Positions 1-6,682 of a stretch of 7,195 nt of DNA are shown piece by piece; within the stretch, counting starts at the first letter, position 1, and the number at the start of each line of letters is the position of its first letter. The stretch is from positions 1 through 7,195 of the forward strand of contig JANTFN010000088.1 in NCBI GenBank assembly GCA_024763435.1. Reading direction: 5' to 3'. A program made the position numbers and the translations under genes. The notes under the pieces are model-generated. The model was not told the DNA's origin. It searched no databases and saw only the letters and a list, made by a program, of their open reading frames with translations. This DNA is from Thermodesulfobacteriota bacterium (GTDB lineage Bacteria > Desulfobacterota > S145-22).

Positions 1-190
1 CGGCAATCTGACCGGCGGTTTCCGGCAGGACAATGGCGTAGGGCAGTTTTTCCCGCTGGGCCCCGTAGGGATAAACATCCAGTCCGCACCGAATCCGCTC
101 AAACAGGCTCGTGGAGACATAGTCGTCGGAAACAATTGTCTTTAGCCTTCCAACCAGCTTTTCCAAATCCTTTTCACTCAGGCATTTCAC
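1..190 (-). CDS. FAD-binding oxidase, GlcD/D-lactate dehydrogenase type, N-terminal fragment
   Basis: The first 63 codons of a gene that runs off the left edge of the window. The start is a GTG at 190-188: the frame is closed by a TGA just upstream, and an AAGGGA Shine-Dalgarno (203-198) sits 7 nt before it. The visible protein has a short helical lead-in rich in Lys and Glu, then SDDYVSTSLFERIRCGLDVY and a segment reading LPYAIVLPETAGQIA. That last segment is typical of the start of the PCMH-type FAD domain (FAD_binding_4) in glycolate oxidase GlcD and D-lactate dehydrogenase relatives, where 'P..vv.P.t..qv..i' precedes the FAD-binding loop. The glycine-rich FAD loop itself lies outside the window. 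The gene follows the upstream MmgE/PrpD gene by 38 nt, so it is probably co-transcribed. Expected role (inference): oxidation of a 2-hydroxy acid. The family call is fairly secure; the substrate is unknown. Confidence 0.72.
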   Translation of the reverse strand, partial: MKCLSEKDLEKLVGRLKTIVSDDYVSTSLFERIRCGLDVYPYGAQREKLPYAIVLPETAGQIA

Positions 191-197
191 AACATCT

Positions 198-203
198 TCC
201 CTT
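198..203 (-). promoter_or_regulatory. Shine-Dalgarno deciding the GTG start of the FAD oxidase
   Basis: AAGGGA on the minus strand, 7 nt upstream of GTG at 190-188. A nearby ATG (196-194) is in another frame and meets a TGA two codons later, so the GTG is the usable start. Confidence 0.55.
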
Positions 204-228
204 CACTTTTCTAAAACAGATTACAGAC

Positions 229-1590
229 TCAGGCGATAATATTTTTCGTCAACAGAGAAATATCCTCAAGCTTTTCAAGGTTCCTGACACGGTTAGCCAA
301 CATTTCCACTGATTCCAGAGAAAAGGTTTTTGCGCTGTAAGGCACACATTTTTTAAGTTTTTCAAGACACGCGTCCCAGTCCATGTCCATGGAAGGACTT
401 CCTTTTAAAGTATTGACCGCCGCTTTAAAACGACGCCCGTCTTTCAACGTGATTTCCACCGAGGCGCATTTCATGTCATTCGGCGGAAGTTTTTTGTTCG
501 GAAAAACCGTGACCTTGTCTGTCAAATCTTTAAGATTGGAGGCCCGAACAACCGATTCCTCAAAGTCTTCAATGAACACGTCTCCCTTTGAAAGGGCAAC
601 CGCGACGGTATAGGGTATGCTGAATTGCGCGTCCACTTGGGGATTTTCACGGATTTTAAACGGACTTCCCACCATCTCGTAAACCATGGGCGAAACCTCT
701 ACGCGGATATTTTCAATATTATCCGGGCTGACAGCCCCTTGATTATTAAGATCGAGCACGGCCTGGATTGTCGCGTGGGTCATCCTGCAGGAGGGATAGG
801 GTTTGAAGCTCAGGTCCATGATATGATACCGATTTTCCAGCGGCGTTACCAGTTTCTCCCTATCGTATTCTCCGCGCTCATACAGATTAAAAAACCCGTA
901 AGGCCCTTCCAGAATTTCTTTGGCCCCATCAATTCCGTTTTGGGCTAAAATCGCCGACTGAATCCCCGAACTGACGGCAAACCCCGGCTGAAGCCGTTTT
1001 GAAAGGCCACCATCCAGCAGGCACTGAGCATTACCGGATATCATACTGTAAACAACGCCAAAGGCGCCAAGCATCTCCTTTTTTGAAAGCTTCAGGATCT
1101 TTCCGGCCGCCGCCGTGGCGCCGAATCCGCCGCATGTTGCCGTCCTTACCCAGGAGAGGGGGCGCCGTATGGCAAGTCCCAGCCGCACTACAATCTCCAC
1201 GCCGCACACAACCGCGGTAATCAAATCCCGTCCGCTGGCCTTTCCCCGCTCCCCAAGCGCCAGTGCCGTCGGAAAGGTTGTAGCAAGGGCATGAAGGGCA
1301 CTATCGTCAAAGGTATCATCAAAATCACGGGCATGGGCAAACAGGCTGTTAAGCATGGCGGTGCTGTATGCCGGTCCTTTCCGGCCAAACAGCCAGACGG
1401 TCGATTCCTCCTTTCCGCCCCAATCAGCGTAAGCGTCCATGACCTCTTTGCATCCCGGCGCCGTCGTCCCCGCGAGGGCCACACCGAGGGTATCAAGAAT
1501 AAAACGTTTCGCGCGGTCAACCACCTCGTCCGGCAGGTTGTTAAATGTGATGGCATCTATTAAATCTACAAAGGTGTGAATCGCATCCAT
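229..1590 (-). CDS. MmgE/PrpD family protein (2-methylcitrate dehydratase-like), intact copy
   Basis: A 453-residue protein, full length for the MmgE/PrpD family, which includes 2-methylcitrate dehydratase, cis-aconitate decarboxylase and iminodisuccinate epimerase. Visible family hallmarks are the N-terminal helical region ending in FILDTLGVALAG (about 30-41), the active-site segment FAHARDFDDTFDD (about 84-96), GPYGFF (about 229-234) and KPYPSCRMTHATI (about 263-275), which matches the conserved 'KpYPsCr.tH' motif next to the catalytic pocket. The C-terminal part has the usual DAQFSIPYTVAVAL segment. The ATG at 1590 is preceded by AAAGGAG, which overlaps the stop codon of the TRAP permease gene. 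Only 3 nt separate the two genes, so translational coupling is likely. The FAD oxidase follows 38 nt downstream. The enzyme probably dehydrates, decarboxylates or epimerises the acid brought in by the transporter; the exact reaction is not determinable. It has low similarity by eye to the other MmgE/PrpD gene in this window, so they are divergent paralogues rather than a recent duplication. Confidence 0.92.
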   Translation of the reverse strand: MDAIHTFVDLIDAITFNNLPDEVVDRAKRFILDTLGVALAGTTAPGCKEVMDAYADWGGKEESTVWLFGRKGPAYSTAMLNSLFAHARDFDDTFDDSALHALATTFPTALALGERGKASGRDLITAVVCGVEIVVRLGLAIRRPLSWVRTATCGGFGATAAAGKILKLSKKEMLGAFGVVYSMISGNAQCLLDGGLSKRLQPGFAVSSGIQSAILAQNGIDGAKEILEGPYGFFNLYERGEYDREKLVTPLENRYHIMDLSFKPYPSCRMTHATIQAVLDLNNQGAVSPDNIENIRVEVSPMVYEMVGSPFKIRENPQVDAQFSIPYTVAVALSKGDVFIEDFEESVVRASNLKDLTDKVTVFPNKKLPPNDMKCASVEITLKDGRRFKAAVNTLKGSPSMDMDWDACLEKLKKCVPYSAKTFSLESVEMLANRVRNLEKLEDISLLTKNIIA

Positions 1591-1593
1591 GGT

Positions 1594-3501
1594 CTACTCC
1601 TTTAAAACCCGTTTCCCGGTTTTCTTTGAAAAAAACGCCAGCACGTTTTCCCTGTATTGAATGGCAATCACGCCCAGAAGGACAAGGCCCGACAGGTCTG
1701 AATAAATACCCGGATAAATCAGGAGAAACGCACTCGCCAGAAAGAGAAGGCGCGTGATTAACATGAGCTTCCGACCGCTCAGATAATTTTGAAGCGCAAT
1801 GGCAAGGGCCAGAACACCAAGAAAGGCGGTCAGGGACACCCATATAATCTGAAAAACCCCTCCGACCAGTAACAACGCATTGTTATAAACAAAGACATAG
1901 GGAAGAATGAAGATGACAAGGGCGAGACGACAGGCTGTAAACGCCGTTTTCATCATGGGCGCATCCGCAATTCCCGCGGCGACAAAGGCATCCGGCGCCA
2001 TGGGCGGCGTGATACCGGCGATCGTCGCGAAATAAAAGACAAACAGGTGCGCCGCAAGGGGATAGACCCCTACCTTTACAAGCGCCGGGACAACGAGAAT
2101 CGCCAGGACAATATAGGCCGCAACCGGCGGAACCCCCATGCCCATAATAATTGCCGCTATCATGGTAAACAAAAGCAGCAGAAAAAGATTTCCATGGGAA
2201 AGCTGAATCAGAAGAGAAGACATCATCAGCCCCAGGCCTGTCAGCGTCACCATCCCGACCACGACACCGGCAAGCGCCAGAATGGCAATTACAGGCAGGG
2301 CCGTCTTGGCACCATTTTCCAGACCATCAAGAAACTGTCCGAAAGTCATCCTCTGATTCTTTCTCAAAAAGGTGGCAAGCGGAACACTCACATTCGCCCA
2401 GAATGCCGCGCGCGTCAGTGAAACCTGAGCGTAAACAAGAAAATAGATTAGAACGGCAACAGGAATCAGAAAATGCCAGCCGTCTTTCATCACCTGTGTA
2501 AATTTTGGGAGTTTCTCTCGCGGAAGTCCCTTCAGGCCAATTTTCTGGGCCTCCAGATCCACCATGACAAACAGGCCGATATAGTAAAGGATGGCGGTGA
2601 GTGTCGCTGCCTTGATGATGGTCACATAATTCACGCCGAGAATTTCCATCATAACAAAAACGGCACTCCCCATAACAGGCGGCATCAGCAGTCCTCCCGC
2701 ACTTGCCACGGTTTCAACCGCTCCCGCAAAGTAGGGGGGATACCCTGTCTTTTTCATCATGGGAATCGTTATCTGGCCTGTCCCGGCAACATTGGCTGTG
2801 CCGCTGCCGGAAAGCATCCCAAAAAGAGAACTGGCAACAACGGCGACTTTTGCCGGTCCTCCCCGGACATGCCCCAAAAGACTGTAAGCTAAATTAAGAA
2901 AGAAATCTCCGCCACCCGATTCCCGCAGCAATGCGCCAAACAAGATAAAAAGAAAGATAAAGGTCGCAGAAATACCCGCCAGCATCCCGAAGATACCGTC
3001 GGTGGTAATAAACATACTGGAAACAATCCGCGTAAAGCTATAATTCTTGTGGGCGAGAATCCCTGGAAGCATTTCGCCAAAGCGCGCGTAAATAAGGGCA
3101 AGGACAGCAACAGACGGAAAGGCCCAGCCCACAACACGACGGGTCGCGTCAATTAACAGAACAATCAGGACTGTTCCCATCACCAGTTCATAAACAGGGG
3201 GTTCCAGCCCGATCTGGCCAATCTTGCGAAACCAGTTCAGGAGAACATAGGTTCCGATGAATAAAATCACCGTAGCCAGAAGTATGCCATCAATGGTGGG
3301 TCTTGACCTTGGCCGTCTTTTCGTTATAGGGAAAATCAGGAAGATAAGGATGAGGCCAAAGGTCACATGCGTCACCCGTTGATTCATCGCCGTCAGCTGG
3401 AACAATCCCGTATAAAGCTGGAAGAGACTCATGGAAATGGCAATCCATCGGATTAACTCCGGATACCATTTCTTTCCCTGCTCTGTTTCAGTCAATGCCA
3501 T
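1594..3501 (-). CDS. TRAP transporter permease, fused small and large membrane subunits (TAXI type)
   Basis: A 635-residue polytopic membrane protein of the '4TM/12TM fusion' TRAP permease family, in which the DctQ-like and DctM-like parts are one chain. The N-terminal quarter (about 15-140) has four to five hydrophobic helices. The DctM-like core follows, with the signatures SGSGTANVAGTGQITIPMMK (about 231-250), GGLLMPPVMGSAVFVM (about 269-284), GMGVPPVAAYIV (about 454-465) and ITPPMAPDAFVAAGIADA (about 497-514). A further set of hydrophobic segments fills about 525-615, and the chain ends in a basic tail. Such permeases drive sodium- or proton-coupled uptake of organic anions delivered by a periplasmic TAXI protein, which is encoded immediately upstream. 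The start codon has only a weak Shine-Dalgarno (GGTGG about 10 nt away), which together with the upstream hairpin would keep permease synthesis below that of the binding protein. The stop overlaps the ribosome binding site of the next MmgE/PrpD gene. Confidence 0.93.
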   Translation of the reverse strand: MALTETEQGKKWYPELIRWIAISMSLFQLYTGLFQLTAMNQRVTHVTFGLILIFLIFPITKRRPRSRPTIDGILLATVILFIGTYVLLNWFRKIGQIGLEPPVYELVMGTVLIVLLIDATRRVVGWAFPSVAVLALIYARFGEMLPGILAHKNYSFTRIVSSMFITTDGIFGMLAGISATFIFLFILFGALLRESGGGDFFLNLAYSLLGHVRGGPAKVAVVASSLFGMLSGSGTANVAGTGQITIPMMKKTGYPPYFAGAVETVASAGGLLMPPVMGSAVFVMMEILGVNYVTIIKAATLTAILYYIGLFVMVDLEAQKIGLKGLPREKLPKFTQVMKDGWHFLIPVAVLIYFLVYAQVSLTRAAFWANVSVPLATFLRKNQRMTFGQFLDGLENGAKTALPVIAILALAGVVVGMVTLTGLGLMMSSLLIQLSHGNLFLLLLFTMIAAIIMGMGVPPVAAYIVLAILVVPALVKVGVYPLAAHLFVFYFATIAGITPPMAPDAFVAAGIADAPMMKTAFTACRLALVIFILPYVFVYNNALLLVGGVFQIIWVSLTAFLGVLALAIALQNYLSGRKLMLITRLLFLASAFLLIYPGIYSDLSGLVLLGVIAIQYRENVLAFFSKKTGKRVLKE

Positions 3502-3534
3502 TTTCAGTTTACCACCCCAGTATTATGGATACGG

Positions 3535-3570
3535 ATAAGGCGGGCTGGCAAACGCCTAAGCCCGCCTTAT
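3535..3570 (-). repeat. Intercistronic hairpin between TRAP binding protein and permease
   Basis: A perfect 12-bp inverted repeat: ATAAGGCGGGCT at 3535-3546 and its reverse complement at 3559-3570, with a 12-nt loop that can form an inner GGC/GCC pairing. It begins 16 nt after the binding-protein stop and ends 33 nt before the permease start. On the transcribed (minus) strand no U-run follows, so it is not a classic intrinsic terminator. Hairpins here in transporter operons often stabilise the 3' end of the binding-protein message and reduce downstream expression; that role is inferred. Confidence 0.75.
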
Positions 3571-3586
3571 GTACTTTATGCTTTTT

Positions 3587-4570
3587 TTATTGATATTGTG
3601 CGCGTTTATCCCAAATTCCTTTTTCCTTGTAATATTTAATAGCACCGGGATGATAGCCGACGGGCACAGATTTAGAGCCCTTAAAGGCATTCTGAACCGT
3701 ATACCGCTTCGCCATGGGATGAATCGCGTTTTTCTCTCCGGGATGCCCATAAACCGCTTTCAGGATCCTATAAACAAGCTCTTCGGGAAGATCGGCACGG
3801 CACAGCCACATTTGTGGCAAGGTGTAGGTATGAACAGGTTTGTCGATACCCTTATAGGTCCCGGCAGGAATTGTCAGGGGTTGGACATTTGGATACTTGG
3901 CCTGCAATTTTTTCAGGGCCTCTGGTGAGGTTTCAAGCAAACGGATGGGGACATCCCTTGCCAGTTCCATAATCGACGCAATTGGATATCCTGCGGCAAT
4001 AATTCCCGCATCAATAGTCTTATCTCTGATTGCTGTTGTAATTTCTGAAAATGAGAGATATTTAGGTTTAATATCCTTAAAGGTGATTCCCCAGCCAGCA
4101 GCGAGGTGTTTTTTGGAATAAATATTCAGTGTCGCGCTTCCCGCTGGTCCCACGCCAATAACCTTTCCCTTGAAATCTTCAATCTTTTTTATGCTCGATT
4201 CTTTTCTTACTATCCAGTGAGCATCGCTTGTATGGCCGACCGCGATCAGACGCACCTTATTCACATCCATGCCCTGCGCCTTTAACGCCGCGAGGGTCCC
4301 CATACATGCCAGCCCCATATCCATCTGCCCTCTTATCATTAGTCGGGCATTTTCAGTCGACGCCGCCGTTGACTCCGCCGTTACACGCACGCCAGGCACA
4401 TATTTATTGATCATACTCGCAAAGCCGGCCCCGAGAAAATAATAGGTTCCCGCCGGGCTGCCCGTCCCGAAAGACATGAACTTTAAGGCATGTGCGGGGG
4501 ATGACACGCCGATGGCAAAAGCACATACAAGGATAATTAACAATATCTTCAACCCTTTAAAAGACTTCAT
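3587..4570 (-). CDS. TAXI family TRAP transporter substrate-binding protein
   Basis: A 327-residue periplasmic binding protein. Residues 1-28 form a Sec signal peptide: a Lys-rich start, a hydrophobic core (about 9-22), and AHA before the predicted cleavage at about 28/29. The mature protein opens with SFGTGSPAGTYYFLG (about 33-47), the typical TAXI start. It continues with VTAESTAASTENARLM (about 63-78), equivalent to the family's substrate-site 'e.TgGSveNlrll', then KGKVIGVGPAGSAT and the C-terminal HPGAIKYYKEKGIW, a strong TAXI family signature. A strong AAGGAGGT ribosome binding site sits 7 nt before the ATG. It lies 20 nt downstream of a lipoprotein gene and upstream of the matching fused permease. 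It would capture the substrate in the periplasm. TAXI proteins are often annotated as glutamate-binding, but the ligand here is not predictable. Confidence 0.94.
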   Translation of the reverse strand: MKSFKGLKILLIILVCAFAIGVSSPAHALKFMSFGTGSPAGTYYFLGAGFASMINKYVPGVRVTAESTAASTENARLMIRGQMDMGLACMGTLAALKAQGMDVNKVRLIAVGHTSDAHWIVRKESSIKKIEDFKGKVIGVGPAGSATLNIYSKKHLAAGWGITFKDIKPKYLSFSEITTAIRDKTIDAGIIAAGYPIASIMELARDVPIRLLETSPEALKKLQAKYPNVQPLTIPAGTYKGIDKPVHTYTLPQMWLCRADLPEELVYRILKAVYGHPGEKNAIHPMAKRYTVQNAFKGSKSVPVGYHPGAIKYYKEKGIWDKRAQYQ

Positions 4571-4590
4571 CGTCAGACCTCCTTTTTGAA

Positions 4591-5010
4591 TTATTTCTGT
4601 GGAAGTTCTGTAACAACCAGCTCAAACTTTTCAGGAAGCTTGCTGTAATACATTGGGTAAGTCTGCACAAGCACCTTTCCCGGCTTAACTACAGGCGGCT
4701 TCCCTTTTCTCGGATACAACCCCCCACTTGAAACACCATTGGGAAGAAAAATATGCAATCTGTACCGTTTTGGCTGGGAAGATATGTTTTTTATCCCCAC
4801 AGCAACATGAAACCTCGGCGCACCTTTGTATTTTTTCATAAAAGAATTTACTTTTGTAATCTTTGCAGAAGAACACACCTTCGTGGTATAGGGAATTATA
4901 CCTTTTTCTCCGGCAGTTGCCCCTTTCATCGACGCACATCCCGCCACCACGAGAAAAATACCCAACACCAATATACTTCCAATTCCCCAAAAAACCTTGT
5001 TTGCCTTCAT
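4591..5010 (-). CDS. Small predicted outer-membrane lipoprotein of unknown function
   Basis: A 139-residue protein with a clear lipoprotein signal: basic MKANK, hydrophobic stretch about 7-22, and the lipobox VAGC with the lipidated cysteine at residue 25. The +2 residue is Ala, not Asp, which favours outer-membrane sorting. The mature part is rich in alternating hydrophobic and polar residues (for example RFHVAVGIKNIS and KFELVVTELPQK), suggesting a small beta-sandwich, perhaps Ig-like. I do not recognise a named family. The ATG at 5010 has an AAGGAG ribosome binding site 7 nt upstream. It is the first gene after the only sizeable gap in the window and lies 20 nt before the TAXI binding protein, so it may be the first gene of the transporter transcript. 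Whether it serves the transporter is a guess. Confidence 0.85.
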   Translation of the reverse strand: MKANKVFWGIGSILVLGIFLVVAGCASMKGATAGEKGIIPYTTKVCSSAKITKVNSFMKKYKGAPRFHVAVGIKNISSQPKRYRLHIFLPNGVSSGGLYPRKGKPPVVKPGKVLVQTYPMYYSKLPEKFELVVTELPQK

Positions 5011-5127
5011 CTTTTTTCTCCTTGTTTTATGAATGGTTGTTTTCTTTTCATCCCTCCTTTCACTTTTTTTATTACGCCAACCCCTTAAACCGACTGTATG
5101 TATTCCAAAAACGGGCTATTACGGCGT

Positions 5128-5155
5128 ATTGTAAGTATATTTCAGTTTGTCCCAA
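5128..5155 (-). promoter_or_regulatory. Candidate sigma-70-type promoter for the lipoprotein-TRAP genes
   Basis: On the minus strand, TTGGGA (5155-5150) and TACAAT (5133-5128) are separated by 16 nt; they match the -35 and -10 consensus at 4 and 5 of 6 positions. Transcription would begin near 5121, giving a leader of about 110 nt before the lipoprotein ATG at 5010. The rest of the 5011-5226 gap is AT-rich, with no gene and no convincing terminator for the upstream MmgE/PrpD gene. Prediction by eye only. Confidence 0.4.
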
Positions 5156-5226
5156 ACTTGAAGCATTTTTCATTTTCATAGAACCATTTAACATGGAATC
5201 ATCCATTTTCACACACGTTCATTTTG

Positions 5227-6654
5227 TTATTGTTGGGCAAGAACCGTTAGAAGCGGTGCCATTTTCTCCAGCTTTTCAAGTTCAAATATTATTGAAACGG
5301 CCTTCAGGGCCTTTTCCTCTGATACCCGTTTTGACGTATTATGAACAAATTTATCCGTAAGTTCCTCATCGGTATTTCTCAACTCCTCAGGCAACCATGA
5401 CCCTTTCAGATACGATCCCACGGCTTTGTAAGTTTTGCCTTTCGCCTTGACCTCAATCCTCATCTGGTAGGTATTAGGATCCACGCGCTTTGCCTGAGCA
5501 AAATCTCTTTCATCTATATTAACTTCAAGGTTGAGCGTTTTCATAAAGTCCTGAACATCAGGATTATGTTTAACCTCCGGATCATGCCAATAGGAGGGCT
5601 TTATTCTGAGGGAGGCGCAAGCAAGAAGATGGCGAAGATTAAAACAATAATCCGCTTCGGTTGTTAAAACATTCCTCCGGGCATAATCGAACTGGGCCAT
5701 GGGATGAGGCTGCGCTTTCACAAAATCAATATCTTCAGGTTTTAAATCATGCTCCTCAATAATCTGGATAAACCTATCCAGGATGCCGGCAAGTCAGAGG
5801 CCGCCTGGATACTGTTTATACTGGATTTTGTCGCAAAGCCATTCTTTACCAAGGCTTGTAAAGGCCTCCACCATGTTTCCGTCACTTTTTTCATTGCCGG
5901 TAAACTGCCAAAATCCATAATCGGTTTCAAACAATTCCGTATCACCGCCGTACCCCATCTCGGCAAGCAGAACAGCCTCCACGCCGGCACGGGCTCCCCA
6001 TCCGGATGACCCATATTTTATCGTTTTAACCGGCGATGAAGATAAAAATTTCCTGAAGGTACTCGGCGGGCAATTATATCCCCCTATTCCGATCGCCTCT
6101 CCGGTCATCTTTCCGGTCAACCCTGCAAGCCGGCTTCCGCCGCAAACTCCCCCCAGAACGGCTGAACTGTATCCTGTCACCCTAGGCCAGAGCATTTTAT
6201 CGCCGGAAGCATCGACGGCATGGATTCCTTTAATAACCGACTTTATCCGTTGAGAAACCTCCATTGAAACGGCCGTTGCCAGGATTAAATCCTTTCCAGA
6301 TCCTCCCCTTTCCTCCGTTAAAGCAAACAGAATGGGCATAATAACAGGAACATCATGCCGTCCCTTGATAGACAATGCATCAAAGTCAAGGGCATTCATC
6401 AGCTCTCCGTTGGCAAATGCCGCGTTTGCAGAGGCCACTTTGTTACTTGTCCCGATAATTGTCGCTTCCCGAGGCCCGGCCAAACGCCGCGCCCGTTTTG
6501 TTGCAATCTTTCCTCTCTCGGAAATATGGCCAAGCATGGCACATCCTGTTGAGTCAAGAATAAGTCTCTTCATTTCGTGAATAACATTCTCAGGCAAATC
6601 TCTGAATTCTGTATTTTTAACAAAATCAGAAATAAGCGTCATTACTTCAGACAT
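5227..6654 (-). CDS. MmgE/PrpD family protein with in-frame TGA: candidate selenoprotein
   Basis: Read as one frame from ATG 6654 to TAA 5227, this encodes 475 residues, full length for MmgE/PrpD. A single TGA at codon 287 (5796-5794) interrupts it. The two halves are exactly in phase, and the downstream half has the expected family content (IQIIEEHDLKPEDI, about 296-309, then CFNLRHLLACASLRI). The first half has the family N-terminus and ANAAFANGELMNALDFDAL (about 75-93), the active-site segment. The TGA falls in the loop after YKQYPGGL, equivalent to the KPYPSCRMTH loop of the other MmgE/PrpD gene here. A SECIS-like hairpin starts 12 nt downstream, so residue 287 is probably selenocysteine. 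The start has an AGGAGG ribosome binding site 5 nt upstream. Without recoding, the product would be a 286-residue truncated protein. Oddly, the usual Cys and His of this motif are absent (GG and Ala instead). A fresh nonsense mutation or sequencing error is the main alternative. Family: very sure; selenocysteine: likely but unproven. Confidence 0.78.
5764..5796 (-). promoter_or_regulatory. Candidate bacterial SECIS element with its UGA codon
   Basis: On the minus strand, the TGA (5796-5794) is followed by 12 nt and then CTGGATA-GGTT-TATCCAG (5781-5764). This is a perfect 7-bp stem with a GGUU tetraloop in the RNA. The loop begins 19 nt after the UGA. Known bacterial SECIS elements lie within the coding region directly after the UGA and carry a G in the first positions of a small apical loop. 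E. coli fdhF has a GGUC loop about 18 nt after its UGA. No bulged U like that of fdhF is evident. SelB would bind this loop to deliver Sec-tRNA. No selenium-incorporation genes are visible in the window. Confidence 0.68.
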
Positions 6655-6682
6655 ATAGCCCTCCTGATTATTTTTTTCGTCC

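Noticed and set aside
383..1563. Several plus-strand open frames opposite the intact MmgE/PrpD gene
   Set aside because: They lie antisense within a clearly recognisable gene, overlap one another, and their translations show no family features.
5007..5051. A 14-codon leader peptide overlapping the lipoprotein start
   Set aside because: The ATG at 5051 has its GGAGG only about 1 nt away, too close for efficient initiation, and the encoded basic peptide has no regulatory pattern such as repeated codons.
5193..5206. Terminator after the candidate selenoprotein gene
   Set aside because: Only a 5-bp inverted repeat (ATGGA/TCCAT) with no U-run; too weak to call.
4753..5360. Plus-strand open frames across the lipoprotein gene and the 5011-5226 gap
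   Set aside because: The translations are low-complexity, rich in Phe, Pro and His, as expected from the complement of AT-rich and Lys-rich coding sequence, with no ribosome binding site or recognisable domain.
5227..5721. A separate 164-residue gene starting at GTG 5721
   Set aside because: It is exactly in phase with the frame ending at the TGA, has no ribosome binding site of its own, and the codons upstream of the GTG continue the MmgE/PrpD sequence. It is the C-terminal part of the 6654-5227 gene.
5794..5796. Frameshift explanation for the split MmgE/PrpD gene
   Set aside because: Codon phase is identical on both sides of the TGA (the distance from 6654 to 5721 is a multiple of three), so only a stop codon, not an indel, separates the halves.
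5794..5796. General reassignment of TGA to Trp or Gly
   Set aside because: TGA is used as the natural stop of the genes ending at 229 and 6683, where family-typical lengths end, and no other gene in the window has an internal TGA.
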